This document shows positions 39,720 through 49,131 of a stretch of DNA of 64,000 bases, piece after piece. Under the pieces are notes generated by a model that saw nothing but the letters and a program-made list of their open reading frames with translations, had not been told where the DNA came from and did no database searches. The translations under genes were made by a program, and so were the position numbers. The DNA comes from Vibrio gelatinilyticus. Lineage in GTDB: Bacteria > Pseudomonadota > Gammaproteobacteria > Enterobacterales > Vibrionaceae. The first letter of the stretch is position 1. The number at the start of each line of letters is the position of its first letter. The DNA lies in assembly GCF_022836845.1 (NCBI RefSeq), contig NZ_JAJNNZ010000001.1:310001-374000 (forward strand), read 5' to 3'.

Positions 39720-40349
39720 ATGGAAATCAGCTTATGGTTAGCTTACGTTGGAGTCATTAGTTTACTCATTCTATCACCAGGGCCTGGTGCAATTTTGTGT
39801 TTACATCATGGAGTGAAGTTTGGAGCAGTGCATTCAATTCCAACTATATTAGGTGGATGTGCCGCTGCTCTATGCTTGATGTCATTGTCAGCGTTCGGGT
39901 TGGGTGTTTTACTTGCTGCATCTGTCAATGCATTTCTAGTTGTAAAACTCATCGGCGCCGCGTATTTAGTTTTCCTTGGCATCAGTATGTGGCGGGAAGG
40001 TGTTCAACAAGTCACTTTATCTGATTGCAATATGAATGGTGAAAATACCAAACATACACAAAATTTTAAGAAAGGGTTTATGGTTGGAATAAGTAATCCG
40101 AAGGACATTATCTTTTTTAGCGCCTTATTCCCCAACTTTATTTCCATGGCTCAGCCACAAACTCACCAATTTGTTATTTTAGCAATCACATGGTTTGTCA
40201 TCGATTTTGCAGCTATGTTCCTATATTCAAGTATTGGCTTAAAAGTTTCCCCATGGTTTAGTTGCTCGAAAAAAATGCTAAGACTTAACCGATGTTTAGG
40301 CAGTTTTTTTATTACTATTGGTAGCACTTTGGCCATTTCAAGTAAATAA
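39720..40349 (+). CDS. LysE/RhtB-family amino acid exporter
   Basis: The 209-residue membrane protein has six hydrophobic segments and the family signatures LLILSPGPGAILCLHHGVKFG near the N-terminus and GFMVGISNPKDIIFFSALFP near 118. LysE-type carriers export amino acids or related amines. It lies 56 bases after the DUF1989 gene and would remove a product or toxic analogue generated by the pathway. Confidence 0.82.
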   Translation: MEISLWLAYVGVISLLILSPGPGAILCLHHGVKFGAVHSIPTILGGCAAALCLMSLSAFGLGVLLAASVNAFLVVKLIGAAYLVFLGISMWREGVQQVTLSDCNMNGENTKHTQNFKKGFMVGISNPKDIIFFSALFPNFISMAQPQTHQFVILAITWFVIDFAAMFLYSSIGLKVSPWFSCSKKMLRLNRCLGSFFITIGSTLAISSK

Positions 40350-40627
40350 GCTCAAAGCGAATCTATTTGGCGCACGGAAAGGTCAATGACCAGAGTAAAG
40401 GCCCCGATGGCTATTTTGACATGCGGACCAGATTGACCTCTAGCGTGGTTTTAATGCAAGGTATAGTAATGTTGACTTAAGCGATTTACGCATGTATCGC
40501 GTACCAAAGGGGCAAGTCTTGCGTTTTTCCAGATATTACTTTTTGTATATCGAAACCAAGTCACTATCTGTATCTTATTTAGAAGCGTAACAAGTTTTGG
40601 GACATAAATGCGCTAAGAGCAAACAAC

Positions 40628-40663
40628 AAAAAGGCAGCGAGATCGAATCTTCGCTGCCTTTTT
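40628..40663. terminator. Bidirectional intrinsic terminator
   Basis: The perfect arms AAAAAGGCAGCGA and TCGCTGCCTTTTT enclose a 10-base loop, giving T-runs on both strands. It separates the LysE operon from the convergent lipase gene. Confidence 0.9.
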
Positions 40664-40794
40664 AGTATCAGACTTTATTACTTTCCCACAATAGATATCG
40701 GAGAACAATAAATTTTGATCGACTTAATAGCGGATATGTTTATCGTAAGCTCTTCGCTTTTATAGTTTGATCAAATGTGAATTATCGTTCAGCT

Positions 40795-40861
40795 CGTTAG
40801 TTAGCGTAATGACAAAGTCGCTTGGTAGTTAGAGTAAGACAGAATCCCTTGGTGCTCACAA
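40795..40861. repeat. Transposon-end-like repeat, copy A
   Basis: These 67 bases match 51011-51077 at 59 of 67 positions, in the same orientation. The unit contains two related blocks, GACAAAGTCGCTTGGT and GACAGAATCCCTTGGT, 27 bases apart, and ends in TCACA (TGTGA on the minus strand). Tandem transposase-binding blocks next to a terminal TGT are typical of Tn7/Tn5053-type ends. By that reading, the element would have lain to the left. Confidence 0.6.
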
Positions 40862-40970
40862 TTATCACCAGTCCATCGAAACTCGCTAGTGAATAAAGGT
40901 AAGTCAACCAAATCGGTGGGCGGTTGATAAAACCTTCACTCGTTTCATTTCTTGATCCACAAAATGCAAC

Positions 40971-42212
40971 TCACGCACACGATGTATCAAGCCAAGACAA
41001 TAATTGCCTGGTAACAAGGGGATGATTAAGGAGTTCCATGTGGTGGATATTTTGTAAAGTTTCGGTCTGCGTAAATCGCAAGGCTCGCGATGAGTTGGCA
41101 TTCTCCCCTAACGCACTTGTCAAAGGTACGAGTCCATCACCGACTAAATGATCAGCGATATAGTTGTGTGCTTTTTGAATTATTGAACCCACCGCATAGG
41201 TTTGTATATACGTCGGTAATGCGATAACTTGCGGTCGCTCAACTGGCGCAGTAAAACGACAGCTCGACTGCCAATCATCATCACGGATATAACCATAGCG
41301 AAGATCGGTCACACCAGCACTGCGTAACCGAGTGAGCTTTGAGAATGCAACGGTGTAAGGAACACGTTCCAGCATAGCAGAAAGTGTGTTGCCTGCACGC
41401 TCTAGTGGCGCTCCCTTATGGGGGGTACCCAAAAAGAATGCGTGCTTAACGCTCTTGTGCCAACTCAGGCCGAGTTTTTCGGCATAATACAATGCACTGC
41501 GTATCACTAAACCACCCATGCTATGCCCGATAAAGGTTAAATCGTCTATTGTCACTGGCCATTGATGTACAACTTGTTCTAACTGTACGGCCAGTGCCTG
41601 ACCATTTTGTGAGACATGCAAACCACTGTTGTAGTGCAGGTGGAGGGGGGTATAGCCATGAGCGGATACAAGTGCTTCACTATGACTCTGCTGTTGAGCC
41701 AGTCCTTCCCAGTGAAGTGGACTAGAGCACAGACCGTGAACCATGAGCAGCACTTTATTAGTGGGGAGAACCACAGCAGAAACGTCGGTGGCATCTAATG
41801 GCTGTTTGCCGTAAAAAATGGTCATCGGCAATGCCAGAGGATTTCCATCAGCGACAAAGCGATCACCTATGATCCCATTTAAAAAAGATAAGGTTGCCAA
41901 TCGTTGGGGATCGTATGCGTCACGACTATCAATAGATTTAATCCGTGTTTCGTTATAAGCAAAAAGCTTATCTACCCCGCTACCGACTACATTCGTTGTA
42001 CCATAGATCAGTCTGTATATGCTGCCCGTTAGCCCACGACACTTACGTGACGAGGGGCCATGAGGCATGCCCAAGGTAGTATAAACCGCTTGGTGAACAC
42101 CTTCTGTCACCTCAGTAATATCAAGGGTGAGCTGATGAACAACTTTACTCAGACCTCGTAAGTCAGATCCACGTAGTTTCGTAATCCCCTTAATTGCGGC
42201 ATATTTAGGCAT
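40971..42212 (-). CDS. Esterase/lipase-like alpha/beta hydrolase
   Basis: The 413-residue protein has an oxyanion motif VLLMVHGLCSSPLHWEG near 152 and the nucleophile elbow FIGHSMGGLVIRSALYY (Ser near 230). A late GDGLVPLTSALG with a candidate Asp and a His in NIHHMELLNHP complete the triad. The N-terminal 130 residues are helical and family-specific. No classical signal peptide is seen. The fold resembles PGAP1/lipase-class-2 esterases. Single gene between two terminator-like regions. Confidence 0.75.
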   Translation of the reverse strand: MPKYAAIKGITKLRGSDLRGLSKVVHQLTLDITEVTEGVHQAVYTTLGMPHGPSSRKCRGLTGSIYRLIYGTTNVVGSGVDKLFAYNETRIKSIDSRDAYDPQRLATLSFLNGIIGDRFVADGNPLALPMTIFYGKQPLDATDVSAVVLPTNKVLLMVHGLCSSPLHWEGLAQQQSHSEALVSAHGYTPLHLHYNSGLHVSQNGQALAVQLEQVVHQWPVTIDDLTFIGHSMGGLVIRSALYYAEKLGLSWHKSVKHAFFLGTPHKGAPLERAGNTLSAMLERVPYTVAFSKLTRLRSAGVTDLRYGYIRDDDWQSSCRFTAPVERPQVIALPTYIQTYAVGSIIQKAHNYIADHLVGDGLVPLTSALGENANSSRALRFTQTETLQNIHHMELLNHPLVTRQLLSWLDTSCA

Positions 42213-42602
42213 AAACGTTCCTCCAAGAATCGTTTAAGTCTAACACTTAACACGTTGGTTGCAGTGTCATCTCAATCACAACTGGACAGTACTTATTTAA
42301 TACTCAAGCATATGGGTAACTGAAAATCTTCGAATAAGTCACGTAACTCAGCTTTGCAACGCGCTGCATGAGATTCCCTTTTTCAAGGGAATGACGGTGA
42401 TTTTGGGATGGTTTGAAACACCGAATGGGCACTTCTGAGTTACAAAGCGCCGACGGTGAGGGCTCTCGACAAAAACGGACTTCAAGTTGGCCTCGTGAAT
42501 GTCCGGAAATGGCACAGAATTACCGCTTTTAGCAACTAAATCTCTACTACGTTGCCCCCTGATAGTGATAAAATCTCCGCATCAGAATTACCGAGAAACT
42601 CT
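42213..42602. other. Gene-free stretch with a short palindromic repeat
   Basis: No gene is recognised. A 24-base element of the GATTCC...GGGAATGAC type (42372-42395) occurs here and again at 43090-43113. Confidence 0.5.
42372..42395. repeat. Short palindromic intergenic repeat, copy 1
   Basis: The element starts GATTCCC and ends GGGAATGAC around a TTTTTCAA-type centre. A related copy is at 43090-43113. Elements of this form are scattered between genes in many Vibrio genomes. Confidence 0.5.
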
Positions 42603-42941
42603 ATGTTTATCCACCACGTTAACGGCATCGACTGGCTGGTGATTACAGCTTTTGAAGAACTAAAAACCATGTTTATCGAAGAAGCCGGTGAAATCCCTTC
42701 TTGCTTCTCTACCGCCAGCGAATTGAGCCTGATTGATCAAGCAAAGCGCACATATGGATATTTGCCTACACTTAGCGGCGTAATCACCGATACCGGCACT
42801 TTTCAAAGCCTGAGCAACTCGGAAGATTTGAACCCACAGCTTGCCTGCTTAGTTGAGGGGCGTGGTCGGGTGTTTATCTATCATGGCGGCTTTGTGGCTT
42901 TTGTGGATGACGAGCAAACCTTTATTACCCGAATGGACTGA
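42603..42941 (+). CDS. Hypothetical protein (112 residues)
   Basis: The frame starting MFIHHVNGIDWLVITAFEEL at 42603 is preferred over an upstream start because the intervening codons look non-coding. It is an acidic protein with predicted alpha/beta structure, ending FVDDEQTFITRMD. It has no signal peptide or membrane segment. I do not recognise the family; the codon use fits the surrounding genome. Confidence 0.5.
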   Translation: MFIHHVNGIDWLVITAFEELKTMFIEEAGEIPSCFSTASELSLIDQAKRTYGYLPTLSGVITDTGTFQSLSNSEDLNPQLACLVEGRGRVFIYHGGFVAFVDDEQTFITRMD

Positions 42942-43273
42942 AAATTATTCAGTAAGTTGAATTCGGCGAATTGGCATTCCTAGCAAGGAAATGGAGCAAA
43001 AGTGTTTTACGCTCTTTGCGTTGAAACCCACCCCTAAACCGAACCAAGTCACGAACGTAGTTAAACGAGTACAATGCTCGTGCTCGTTAGATTCCTGTCT
43101 TCGCGGGAATGACAATATTTGAGCGTACGTCTTTTTTAGCTTGAGTATTTACGGTAAGTAACTCCGAAATAGGGGGAACGTTAAGCCAGTACGAACGCTA
43201 TGAAGAAGCGATTATCGTTCTGGCTCAAAGAGAAATTAACGAAGACACTGCCAAGCTTCGCTACAACAGAAAA
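42942..43273. other. Gene-free stretch with a second copy of the short palindromic repeat
   Basis: It holds the second GATTCC...GGGAATGAC element. Around 43196-43268 a 30-codon frame (MKKRLSFWLKEKLTKTLPSF...) is open but has no family features and may be chance. Confidence 0.45.
43090..43113. repeat. Short palindromic intergenic repeat, copy 2
   Basis: GATTCCTGTCTTCGCGGGAA followed by TGAC; same end sequences as the copy at 42372-42395 with a different centre. Confidence 0.5.
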
Positions 43274-43789
43274 CTACTCGTTGAAGGCTTGATGATAGCT
43301 CACTTCACCTTTTGGTATTGCTACTTCATCAGCGCGTAATGACTGAACCATAAAATATTCACAAGGCACCCCTGGCAAAGTTAAATTACCATGGGATTCA
43401 AAGCCAAAGCGACGGTAATATTCTGGGTCTCCAAGCAAAACTATGCCTTCTGCACCCTGTTTTCTTATCTGCTCTATTACCTTCTTGATTAACTGACCGC
43501 CAATACCTTCTCTTTGACGTTCTGGAGCGACAGACACCGGACCTAGCCCATACCAATTCGATACCGCGTTATCGATCGCCACTGGTGATAGGGCGATGTG
43601 TCCAACAATGCCTGTTTCATCTTCGGCTACCAATGATAATGTCAACGCGCCGCTATCACGAAGTCTATTGACGATCTCATGCTCTGTAGGTTTTGCGCCA
43701 GGTGCATGATGAGGATGATTTTCAAACGCTTTATAGGTCAGCTCTTCAATTGCTCTACTATCAGTATGGGTTTCTGCTCTAATGTTCAT
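43274..43789 (-). CDS. GNAT-family N-acetyltransferase
   Basis: The 171-residue protein has the acetyl-CoA-binding motif ERQREGIGGQLIKKVIEQ (about 93-110) and the YhbS-like GLGPVSVAPERQ and LLGDPEYYRRFGFE segments. It likely acetylates a small amine; the acceptor is unknown. Monocistronic. Confidence 0.85.
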   Translation of the reverse strand: MNIRAETHTDSRAIEELTYKAFENHPHHAPGAKPTEHEIVNRLRDSGALTLSLVAEDETGIVGHIALSPVAIDNAVSNWYGLGPVSVAPERQREGIGGQLIKKVIEQIRKQGAEGIVLLGDPEYYRRFGFESHGNLTLPGVPCEYFMVQSLRADEVAIPKGEVSYHQAFNE

Positions 43790-44294
43790 TTTCGCCCTTA
43801 ACTAGGTTCCGTTACTTTTGTGAATGGCAGACTTTAAACTATAAAGCTATAGTCAGGTCAATGCTTAAATTCAAGGTACTGAGGCGAATGACGATTTCAG
43901 ATGCACACACTGGGTGAGCATAAGACCAAGACGGCTGCTTTTTGGTATTTAAGTGTCAAATGGTGCTGTATGAGCTTACTTTTTTCGAGTGAAGAGAGCA
44001 TTCATCTAATGTAGCGACACTTCTTATGGGGGGTTAGTCGCTATGGAGCGTGTTTACGACTAAGCCATAGAAAAGCAAAAAGCCGCTATTAAATAGCGGC
44101 TTTTCTAATGTGGTTGCAAGCAACATATAAATTTATAGTGACAATCATACTAAACATGGTAAGTATTTAATTTAATAGGAAAAAGTATGCTAATTCTTTT
44201 AGTACATATTTGATTACACATACTAGATGGCGGTAAACGTATATAAACACCTCAAATGTCTCTCATAACATATTGAAGCCTAACTCACTTTGAG
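43790..44294. other. Gene-free stretch with one terminator
   Basis: No gene is recognised. A bidirectional terminator lies at 44077-44104; the remainder, down to the end of the sugar-acid operon, is AT-rich. Confidence 0.5.
44077..44104. terminator. Bidirectional intrinsic terminator
   Basis: The perfect arms AAAAGCCGCTATT and AATAGCGGCTTTT form a stem with A- and T-runs on both sides. It can end the minus-strand sugar-acid operon about 190 bases past its last stop codon. Confidence 0.85.
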
Positions 44295-45263
44295 TTATTT
44301 AATTGTATCAACATTAAAACAATGCTGCTCGATGTTTCCCGCCATTGCGTTTATCAGATTCTTGGTCGCCATCATAGCCATGTTGTATCGAGTATCATGC
44401 GTTGCAGAACCTATATGAGGTAATAATGTCACGTTCTTCATAGTGATTAGGGGTGACTCAACAGGTAAAGGCTCAACCTCGAAAACATCCAGTCCCGCAG
44501 AGTAGATATCGCGCTCTTCTAATGCGGCAACAAGCGCCTTTTCATTCACCACTTTTCCTCGAGAGATGTTGACAAATATCGCCGAGGACTTCATTTTCTG
44601 AAACTCATCACGACCAATAAAATGGTGAGTTTGCTCATTATATGGCAACAATACACAAATGAAATCTGAGTTAATGAGCAAGGTATCTAGATCAACCTTT
44701 AGAGCGGAGCTTTGTTGCTCAGCTTGCTTATTTTGAGAGCGGTTATAATACATAACTTTCATATTGAAACCGGCGTGAGCTCTTTTGGCTACAGCTTGGC
44801 CAATTCGCCCCATACCTATAATGCCAAGTGTTTTCCCATGTATATCAAAACCAAAGTGATCGGGAGTGATGCTAGACCTCCACAACCCCAAACGCACCAA
44901 ATCAGACATTTCTACTGCACGCCTAGCAGACATCAACATTAGTAACATCGCGGTATCCGCAGTCGTTTCCGTGACAGCCCCCGGAGTGTGCATCAGTGGG
45001 ATTCTTCTTTGATTTAGTGCTGGGATATCAAATCGATCAACCCCTACTGAAATGGTAGAGATGGCTCGAAGTATCGGTGCATGTGCAAGGGTACTTTCGC
45101 TCAAAGTGACACTCGCACCAAGAATACCCTCAGCATCTTTCAGCTCAGTTAAAAACGACTCGTTTACCGTTTTTAGATCTGGTAAATAGCAGACGTCATG
45201 ATGTGAACGTAACAGTTCTAGCGCCTCTTTAGGTAGGGCTTTGTACACTACAACTTTAGACAA
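44295..45263 (-). CDS. D-isomer-specific 2-hydroxyacid dehydrogenase, GhrB/2-ketogluconate reductase-like
   Basis: The 322-residue protein is strikingly like E. coli GhrB (glyoxylate/hydroxypyruvate/2-ketogluconate reductase), e.g. VVVYKALPKEALELL at the start, STISVGVDRFD near 75, the NAD motif LGIIGMGRIGQAVAKRAHAG near 150, and ISRGKVVNEKALV and LLPHIGSATHDTRY carrying the catalytic Arg and His. With a PfkB kinase beside it, the expected reaction is KguD-like: reduction of 2-keto-6-phosphogluconate to 6-phosphogluconate. It overlaps the kinase gene by eight bases. The exact substrate is inferred. Confidence 0.85.
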   Translation of the reverse strand: MSKVVVYKALPKEALELLRSHHDVCYLPDLKTVNESFLTELKDAEGILGASVTLSESTLAHAPILRAISTISVGVDRFDIPALNQRRIPLMHTPGAVTETTADTAMLLMLMSARRAVEMSDLVRLGLWRSSITPDHFGFDIHGKTLGIIGMGRIGQAVAKRAHAGFNMKVMYYNRSQNKQAEQQSSALKVDLDTLLINSDFICVLLPYNEQTHHFIGRDEFQKMKSSAIFVNISRGKVVNEKALVAALEERDIYSAGLDVFEVEPLPVESPLITMKNVTLLPHIGSATHDTRYNMAMMATKNLINAMAGNIEQHCFNVDTIK

Positions 45264-46209
45264 GGGTCGCTCCTTGCATTCTCAAGAGCTGTTCTCGGTT
45301 CATAAGCGATTCGTTATCTCCACGCACGGTTAACGCTGTTGCCCCAAAAAGCGTGGCTCGCCCGATAGCTTGTTGCAAATCTAGGTTCTCGAGTAAAGCT
45401 GAAACACAACCAACGGCAAAAGCATCCCCTGCCCCGACCGTATCAACAATATGACGGACTTCGACAGCATCGATATAGCCTTCACCACGTGTTTTGTCAT
45501 GATAATAGGCGCCATTTTCGCCTAATTTGATCACCACCAAAGTAACGTTGGAAGAGCTTAAGTAGAATTGTGCTATCTCTTCAGGTGTTTCGAAACCAGT
45601 TAATAAGCACCCCTCTGATAGACCCGGAAGAACAATATTACACCGCATGGCCATATCATTAAGTGCGCTTACCATATCTTGTTCACTCGTCCAAAGTGCG
45701 GGCCTTATGTTCGGATCAAAAGAAATTGACGCGCCTGATCTTTGAGCTCGTGAAACTAAATCGTGGCAGAGTTCATTTGTATGAGGTGACAAAGCTAATG
45801 AAATGCCCGTTACGTGCAGGTGGCTATCACTTTCAATGACCACGTCAGAAAAGTCATGGCAATGCATGCTACTCGCCGCCGAGTTTTTTCTTAAATAATC
45901 AACCGCCGGGTCGCTACCATCTTGAGACAAAGCTTTAACGACCATTCCCGTTGAATGAGAGGAGGAAGAGGTAATGTATCTCGTATCGACTCCCTCATTC
46001 TCTAACGTATCTACAATAAACCGCCCAAAGCAGTCAGTACCGACTTTACTTAGATAGTATGTGTGAAACCCTAACCGAGCCATTCCAATAGCCACGTTGG
46101 CCTCTGCACCGGCAAGGCTTCGAGTAAACCCATCAACAGTATTTAACGAGCCTGACTGGATGGCGCTTAATAGCGCCATAGGTTCACCAATAGTAAAAAA
46201 CGATTTCAT
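45256..46209 (-). CDS. PfkB-family sugar-acid kinase (2-ketogluconate or KDG kinase type)
   Basis: The 317-residue ribokinase-fold protein has the N-terminal GG-like substrate region (TIGEPMALLSAIQSGSL; SLAGAEANVAIGMARLG) and the C-terminal PfkB signature VDTVGAGDAFAVGCVSALLE, with the catalytic Asp in AGDAF near 255. In this operon it would phosphorylate the imported 2-keto sugar acid. Gene order with the reductase and a LacI regulator matches 2-ketogluconate loci (KguK/KguD); KDG kinase is the alternative. Confidence 0.83.
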   Translation of the reverse strand: MKSFFTIGEPMALLSAIQSGSLNTVDGFTRSLAGAEANVAIGMARLGFHTYYLSKVGTDCFGRFIVDTLENEGVDTRYITSSSSHSTGMVVKALSQDGSDPAVDYLRKNSAASSMHCHDFSDVVIESDSHLHVTGISLALSPHTNELCHDLVSRAQRSGASISFDPNIRPALWTSEQDMVSALNDMAMRCNIVLPGLSEGCLLTGFETPEEIAQFYLSSSNVTLVVIKLGENGAYYHDKTRGEGYIDAVEVRHIVDTVGAGDAFAVGCVSALLENLDLQQAIGRATLFGATALTVRGDNESLMNREQLLRMQGATLV

Positions 46210-46218
46210 GGAATGAGC

Positions 46219-47478
46219 CTAGTTAAGCAGTATTGCTGGCACAAACATTGTCAGCAATAACGTAAGCAGAATAACAGCGAGATATGGAATTACCGCTTTG
46301 AATGACCGATCAACAGGTAAGTCTCCGATTGTGCTAGAGATCAGCAGGCATAAACCATAAGGCGGCGTTACTAGACCCATCGATAAGGTGATAATGACAA
46401 TGATACCAAGCTGAACTGGGTCAATGCCCATCGATAATGCAACTGGGTAGATAACAGGCACAAACAACACCATAGCAGGTATTGCATCCATGAAAGTCCC
46501 AATGAATAAAAAGAAAACAACAATGAGTAATAAGAACACATAAGTACTATCTTCAAAGTCACTAAAAAAGCCAGCCACAATACTATTGATATTGTAATAA
46601 CCTAAGAACTCGCCAAGTGCTGATGCCATAGCTAGGGCAAACAACGATAAGCAACTTAACTTTAAGGTTTCACTAAAGATAACGCCCAAATCTCGCAATG
46701 AGATAGAACGGTAGTAAAAGTAACTCAACAAGAATGCATAGATGGCAGCAAATGCAGCTGCTTCTGTTGGAGTAAAGACTCCAAATACGATACCACCTAT
46801 AATGATAAGGGGAGTGATCATTGCTGGTATCGCATCTTTGGCTAAAGTAATGAATTCAGCGCGCGATATTCTATCAGCAACGGGAAGATTGTCTCGTTTC
46901 GCTAGGTACCAGATAACCAGCAACATCCCTAAACCAATTAATAGCCCGGGAATTAAACCTCCAATGAATAGCGCGCCAACGGAAGTATTGGTAAGCCCGC
47001 CATAAATCACCATAACGATGCTTGGTGGAATGATAGATCCAATAGTTGATGAAGCTGCCGTAACACCAACAGCGAGTTCCTTGCTATAACCTTTCTCGAT
47101 CATGTTAGGAATAAGGACTTTACCCACACCCGCTGTATCAGCGGTCGAAGAGCCACTAACGCCTGCAAACAGCATTGAGACCACCACATTAGCGTGCCCT
47201 AAGCCACCAGGTCTTCTACCCACTAATGCAACCGAAAAATCAATAAGTCGGCGGGAAATATTGCCATGGTTCATTAAGTTTGCGGTCAGTACAAACAGTG
47301 GTACAGCCAATAATACGTATGAGTTTAGCCCGTAGAACATTTTCATCGGTATCATAGTATTAGGGGTGCCAGCCATTGTAGATATGCCTGCCAAAGCAGA
47401 AATCCCGATAGAGAAGGCAATCGGAACTCCAATAAAAATCAATCCGATAAACAATATCGTAACCAATGCTAGTTCCAT
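46219..47478 (-). CDS. TRAP transporter large permease (DctM type)
   Basis: The 419-residue polytopic protein has about twelve hydrophobic helices and the DctM signatures (LFIGVPIAFSIGISALAGIS; FAGVSGSSTADTAGVGKVLIP; TPPYGLCLLISSTIG). It forms the ion-driven translocation channel of a tripartite transporter for sugar acids or other organic anions. It overlaps the small permease by ten bases. Confidence 0.9.
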   Translation of the reverse strand: MELALVTILFIGLIFIGVPIAFSIGISALAGISTMAGTPNTMIPMKMFYGLNSYVLLAVPLFVLTANLMNHGNISRRLIDFSVALVGRRPGGLGHANVVVSMLFAGVSGSSTADTAGVGKVLIPNMIEKGYSKELAVGVTAASSTIGSIIPPSIVMVIYGGLTNTSVGALFIGGLIPGLLIGLGMLLVIWYLAKRDNLPVADRISRAEFITLAKDAIPAMITPLIIIGGIVFGVFTPTEAAAFAAIYAFLLSYFYYRSISLRDLGVIFSETLKLSCLSLFALAMASALGEFLGYYNINSIVAGFFSDFEDSTYVFLLLIVVFFLFIGTFMDAIPAMVLFVPVIYPVALSMGIDPVQLGIIVIITLSMGLVTPPYGLCLLISSTIGDLPVDRSFKAVIPYLAVILLTLLLTMFVPAILLN

Positions 47479-47960
47479 AGCAAAGTACCTCTTCCAATTA
47501 ACACTACACTTTCTTTTACTATGTTTTCAACTAGGTATATGGCGGATGTCATGAATGTGATTGGTAATACCAACCATACATATCCTTGTTTTAACTCTGG
47601 CAATGAAATCCAGCGTGAATTCCAAAATGTCTCAGTTATCTCAATCGAGTAAATCGAACAAAGTACACAAAACACCAACATAATGATGTTTTGTAAGATA
47701 ATGAGGAGCGAACGTTTTTTTCCTTCTAGCTTTGCCGTCAACCCAGAAAAGCTAAAATGTTCTTTTTCTTTGACCATGACCGCTGCGCCTAAGAACATAG
47801 CCCAAATAAAGGAATTAACGGCCAGCTCTTCAGACCAAATAACAGATATGCCAAAGTGCCTTGAACCTACTTGGATCAATGTTGATACTAGGAACACAAT
47901 GAGACAGCCAATGCCAATCGTAATTTGTAATCTAGAGATGAAAGTGGTGATGTTATTCAT
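47469..47960 (-). CDS. TRAP transporter small permease (DctQ type)
   Basis: The 163-residue protein has four membrane helices and the family region SVIWSEELAVNSFIWAMFLGAAVMVKEKEHFSF. It pairs with the DctM subunit in the inner membrane. It follows the substrate-binding protein gene by about 50 bases. Confidence 0.88.
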   Translation of the reverse strand: MNNITTFISRLQITIGIGCLIVFLVSTLIQVGSRHFGISVIWSEELAVNSFIWAMFLGAAVMVKEKEHFSFSGLTAKLEGKKRSLLIILQNIIMLVFCVLCSIYSIEITETFWNSRWISLPELKQGYVWLVLPITFMTSAIYLVENIVKESVVLIGRGTLLWN

Positions 47961-48011
47961 AAAGGGATCTCATGAACAGTGCTTGATAGCACTGTCCATT
48001 CTAGTAGCATG

Positions 48012-49001
48012 TTATTTTAAGTCACGTATGGCTTTAAGAGTTGGCTCCATACCTGAATTTTTTGACCAAGAGTCCTGAATAGAAACAGCTTGGGTGATAA
48101 ATGGAGTGCGGTTCAAGGTGTTTACAATTGCGCCATCTGCAATGGCCTTTTCTTTGTACTGAGATTCTTCACTATAGAGTGCTTGTCGCTCTGCTTTGGT
48201 ACCCGCAATAACGGCTTTACTGAAAGCTTGCAGCTGCTCGTCAGTAAAGGCTTCATAAGTTTTATTACTCACCAACAGTAAACGAGTTGTATAGTCGTGG
48301 CCTGTTTCTGAAATGAACTTACCATTGGTTGTTTTATGATGCTCCATCGGCACTAAGTACGGATAGGCATTTTCTGCCGCGCTAACCACATTACTCGACA
48401 ATGCTTGATACAGCTCAGCCCAAGCGACAGAGGTCGGTACTGCGCCTAAATCTTTCCAATATTGTGAAACCACACCCGAAGTTTGAGTACGAATTGTCAA
48501 ACCTTTTGCATCTTGAGGAGTTTGAATTGGCTTTTCGCCATACCAGTGTCGAACCCCGGCCGTCCAATACGCTGCAACTCGATATTTCTCACCAGACTTT
48601 GTATAAACAATATCTGAGACTTGCTGGCCAACTTCACCATCAACAACGCGCTCCCAATGGCTATAGTCATCAAATAGGTAAAGAAGTGAGAAGATATCTA
48701 TTTCTTTAATGCCAGCAGAAGTCATAAACCCAGGGGAAACAAGTACAACATCGGCTCCACCAAGTACTAACTTCTCTACCAGTTCATTTTCATTAGTACC
48801 AATGGTACCTGCGTGAACTTCAACTTCAAAAAGTCCACTCTCTTCCGCGACCTTTTCAAGCTCCAGCATACCTGTTTGGTAAGGGCTCGTAATGTTCGTT
48901 TGGTTGTGAGCAGCGATGATTTTAAGCGGACCTGCTTCTTCATTTGATTCACCACAACCAACCAGTGTCGCTGCCACCATTAATGCTAATATCTTTTTCA
49001 T
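48012..49001 (-). CDS. TRAP transporter substrate-binding protein (DctP type), lipoprotein signal
   Basis: The 329-residue form starts MKKILALMVAATLVGCGESN at 49001; the lipobox LVGC suggests it is membrane-anchored by lipid rather than free in the periplasm, which is less common for DctP proteins. Core features include LGGADVVLVSPGFM near 85, GLTIRTQTSGVVSQYWKDLGA with the conserved Arg near 170, and EAFTDEQLQAFSKA near 245. First gene of the dctPQM-kinase-reductase operon, preceded by two operators. Confidence 0.88.
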   Translation of the reverse strand: MKKILALMVAATLVGCGESNEEAGPLKIIAAHNQTNITSPYQTGMLELEKVAEESGLFEVEVHAGTIGTNENELVEKLVLGGADVVLVSPGFMTSAGIKEIDIFSLLYLFDDYSHWERVVDGEVGQQVSDIVYTKSGEKYRVAAYWTAGVRHWYGEKPIQTPQDAKGLTIRTQTSGVVSQYWKDLGAVPTSVAWAELYQALSSNVVSAAENAYPYLVPMEHHKTTNGKFISETGHDYTTRLLLVSNKTYEAFTDEQLQAFSKAVIAGTKAERQALYSEESQYKEKAIADGAIVNTLNRTPFITQAVSIQDSWSKNSGMEPTLKAIRDLK

Positions 49002-49056
49002 TGTAATATCTCGTTTCACGTTTATTGGGGAGTAGGTTTACAACTTACCTTACGAT

Positions 49057-49089
49057 GGAATCGGTTCCATTGTTAGTGGAACCGATTCC
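49057..49089. promoter_or_regulatory. Tandem LacI-type operators in front of dctP
   Basis: Two 12-base palindromes of the form GGAAYCGRTTCC occur at 49057-49068 and 49078-49089. Their centres are 21 bases apart, two helical turns, as expected for cooperative LacI-family binding. They resemble the PtxS half-site palindrome (TGAAACCGGTTTCA) of Pseudomonas 2-ketogluconate loci. They lie between the regulator's stop codon and dctP, 56-88 bases upstream of the dctP start. Confidence 0.75.
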
Positions 49090-49131
49090 TTTTTGTGACC
49101 AACAAGGCAATTTGCCAAGATTATAAGTGGA

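Larger units (their letters stand above)
40350..40970. other. Gene-free stretch with a terminator and one copy of a transposon-end-like repeat
   Basis: No gene is recognised. It holds a GGGACATAAATG motif (40595-40610) like those in the CAST cargo, the bidirectional terminator at 40628-40663 and a 67-base repeat (40795-40861) that recurs at 51011-51077. Confidence 0.6.

Noticed and set aside
49057..49089. Intrinsic terminator
   Set aside because: The two arms can pair, but the T-run is on the strand opposite to both flanking genes' transcription. Each arm is itself a palindrome, so paired operators fit better.
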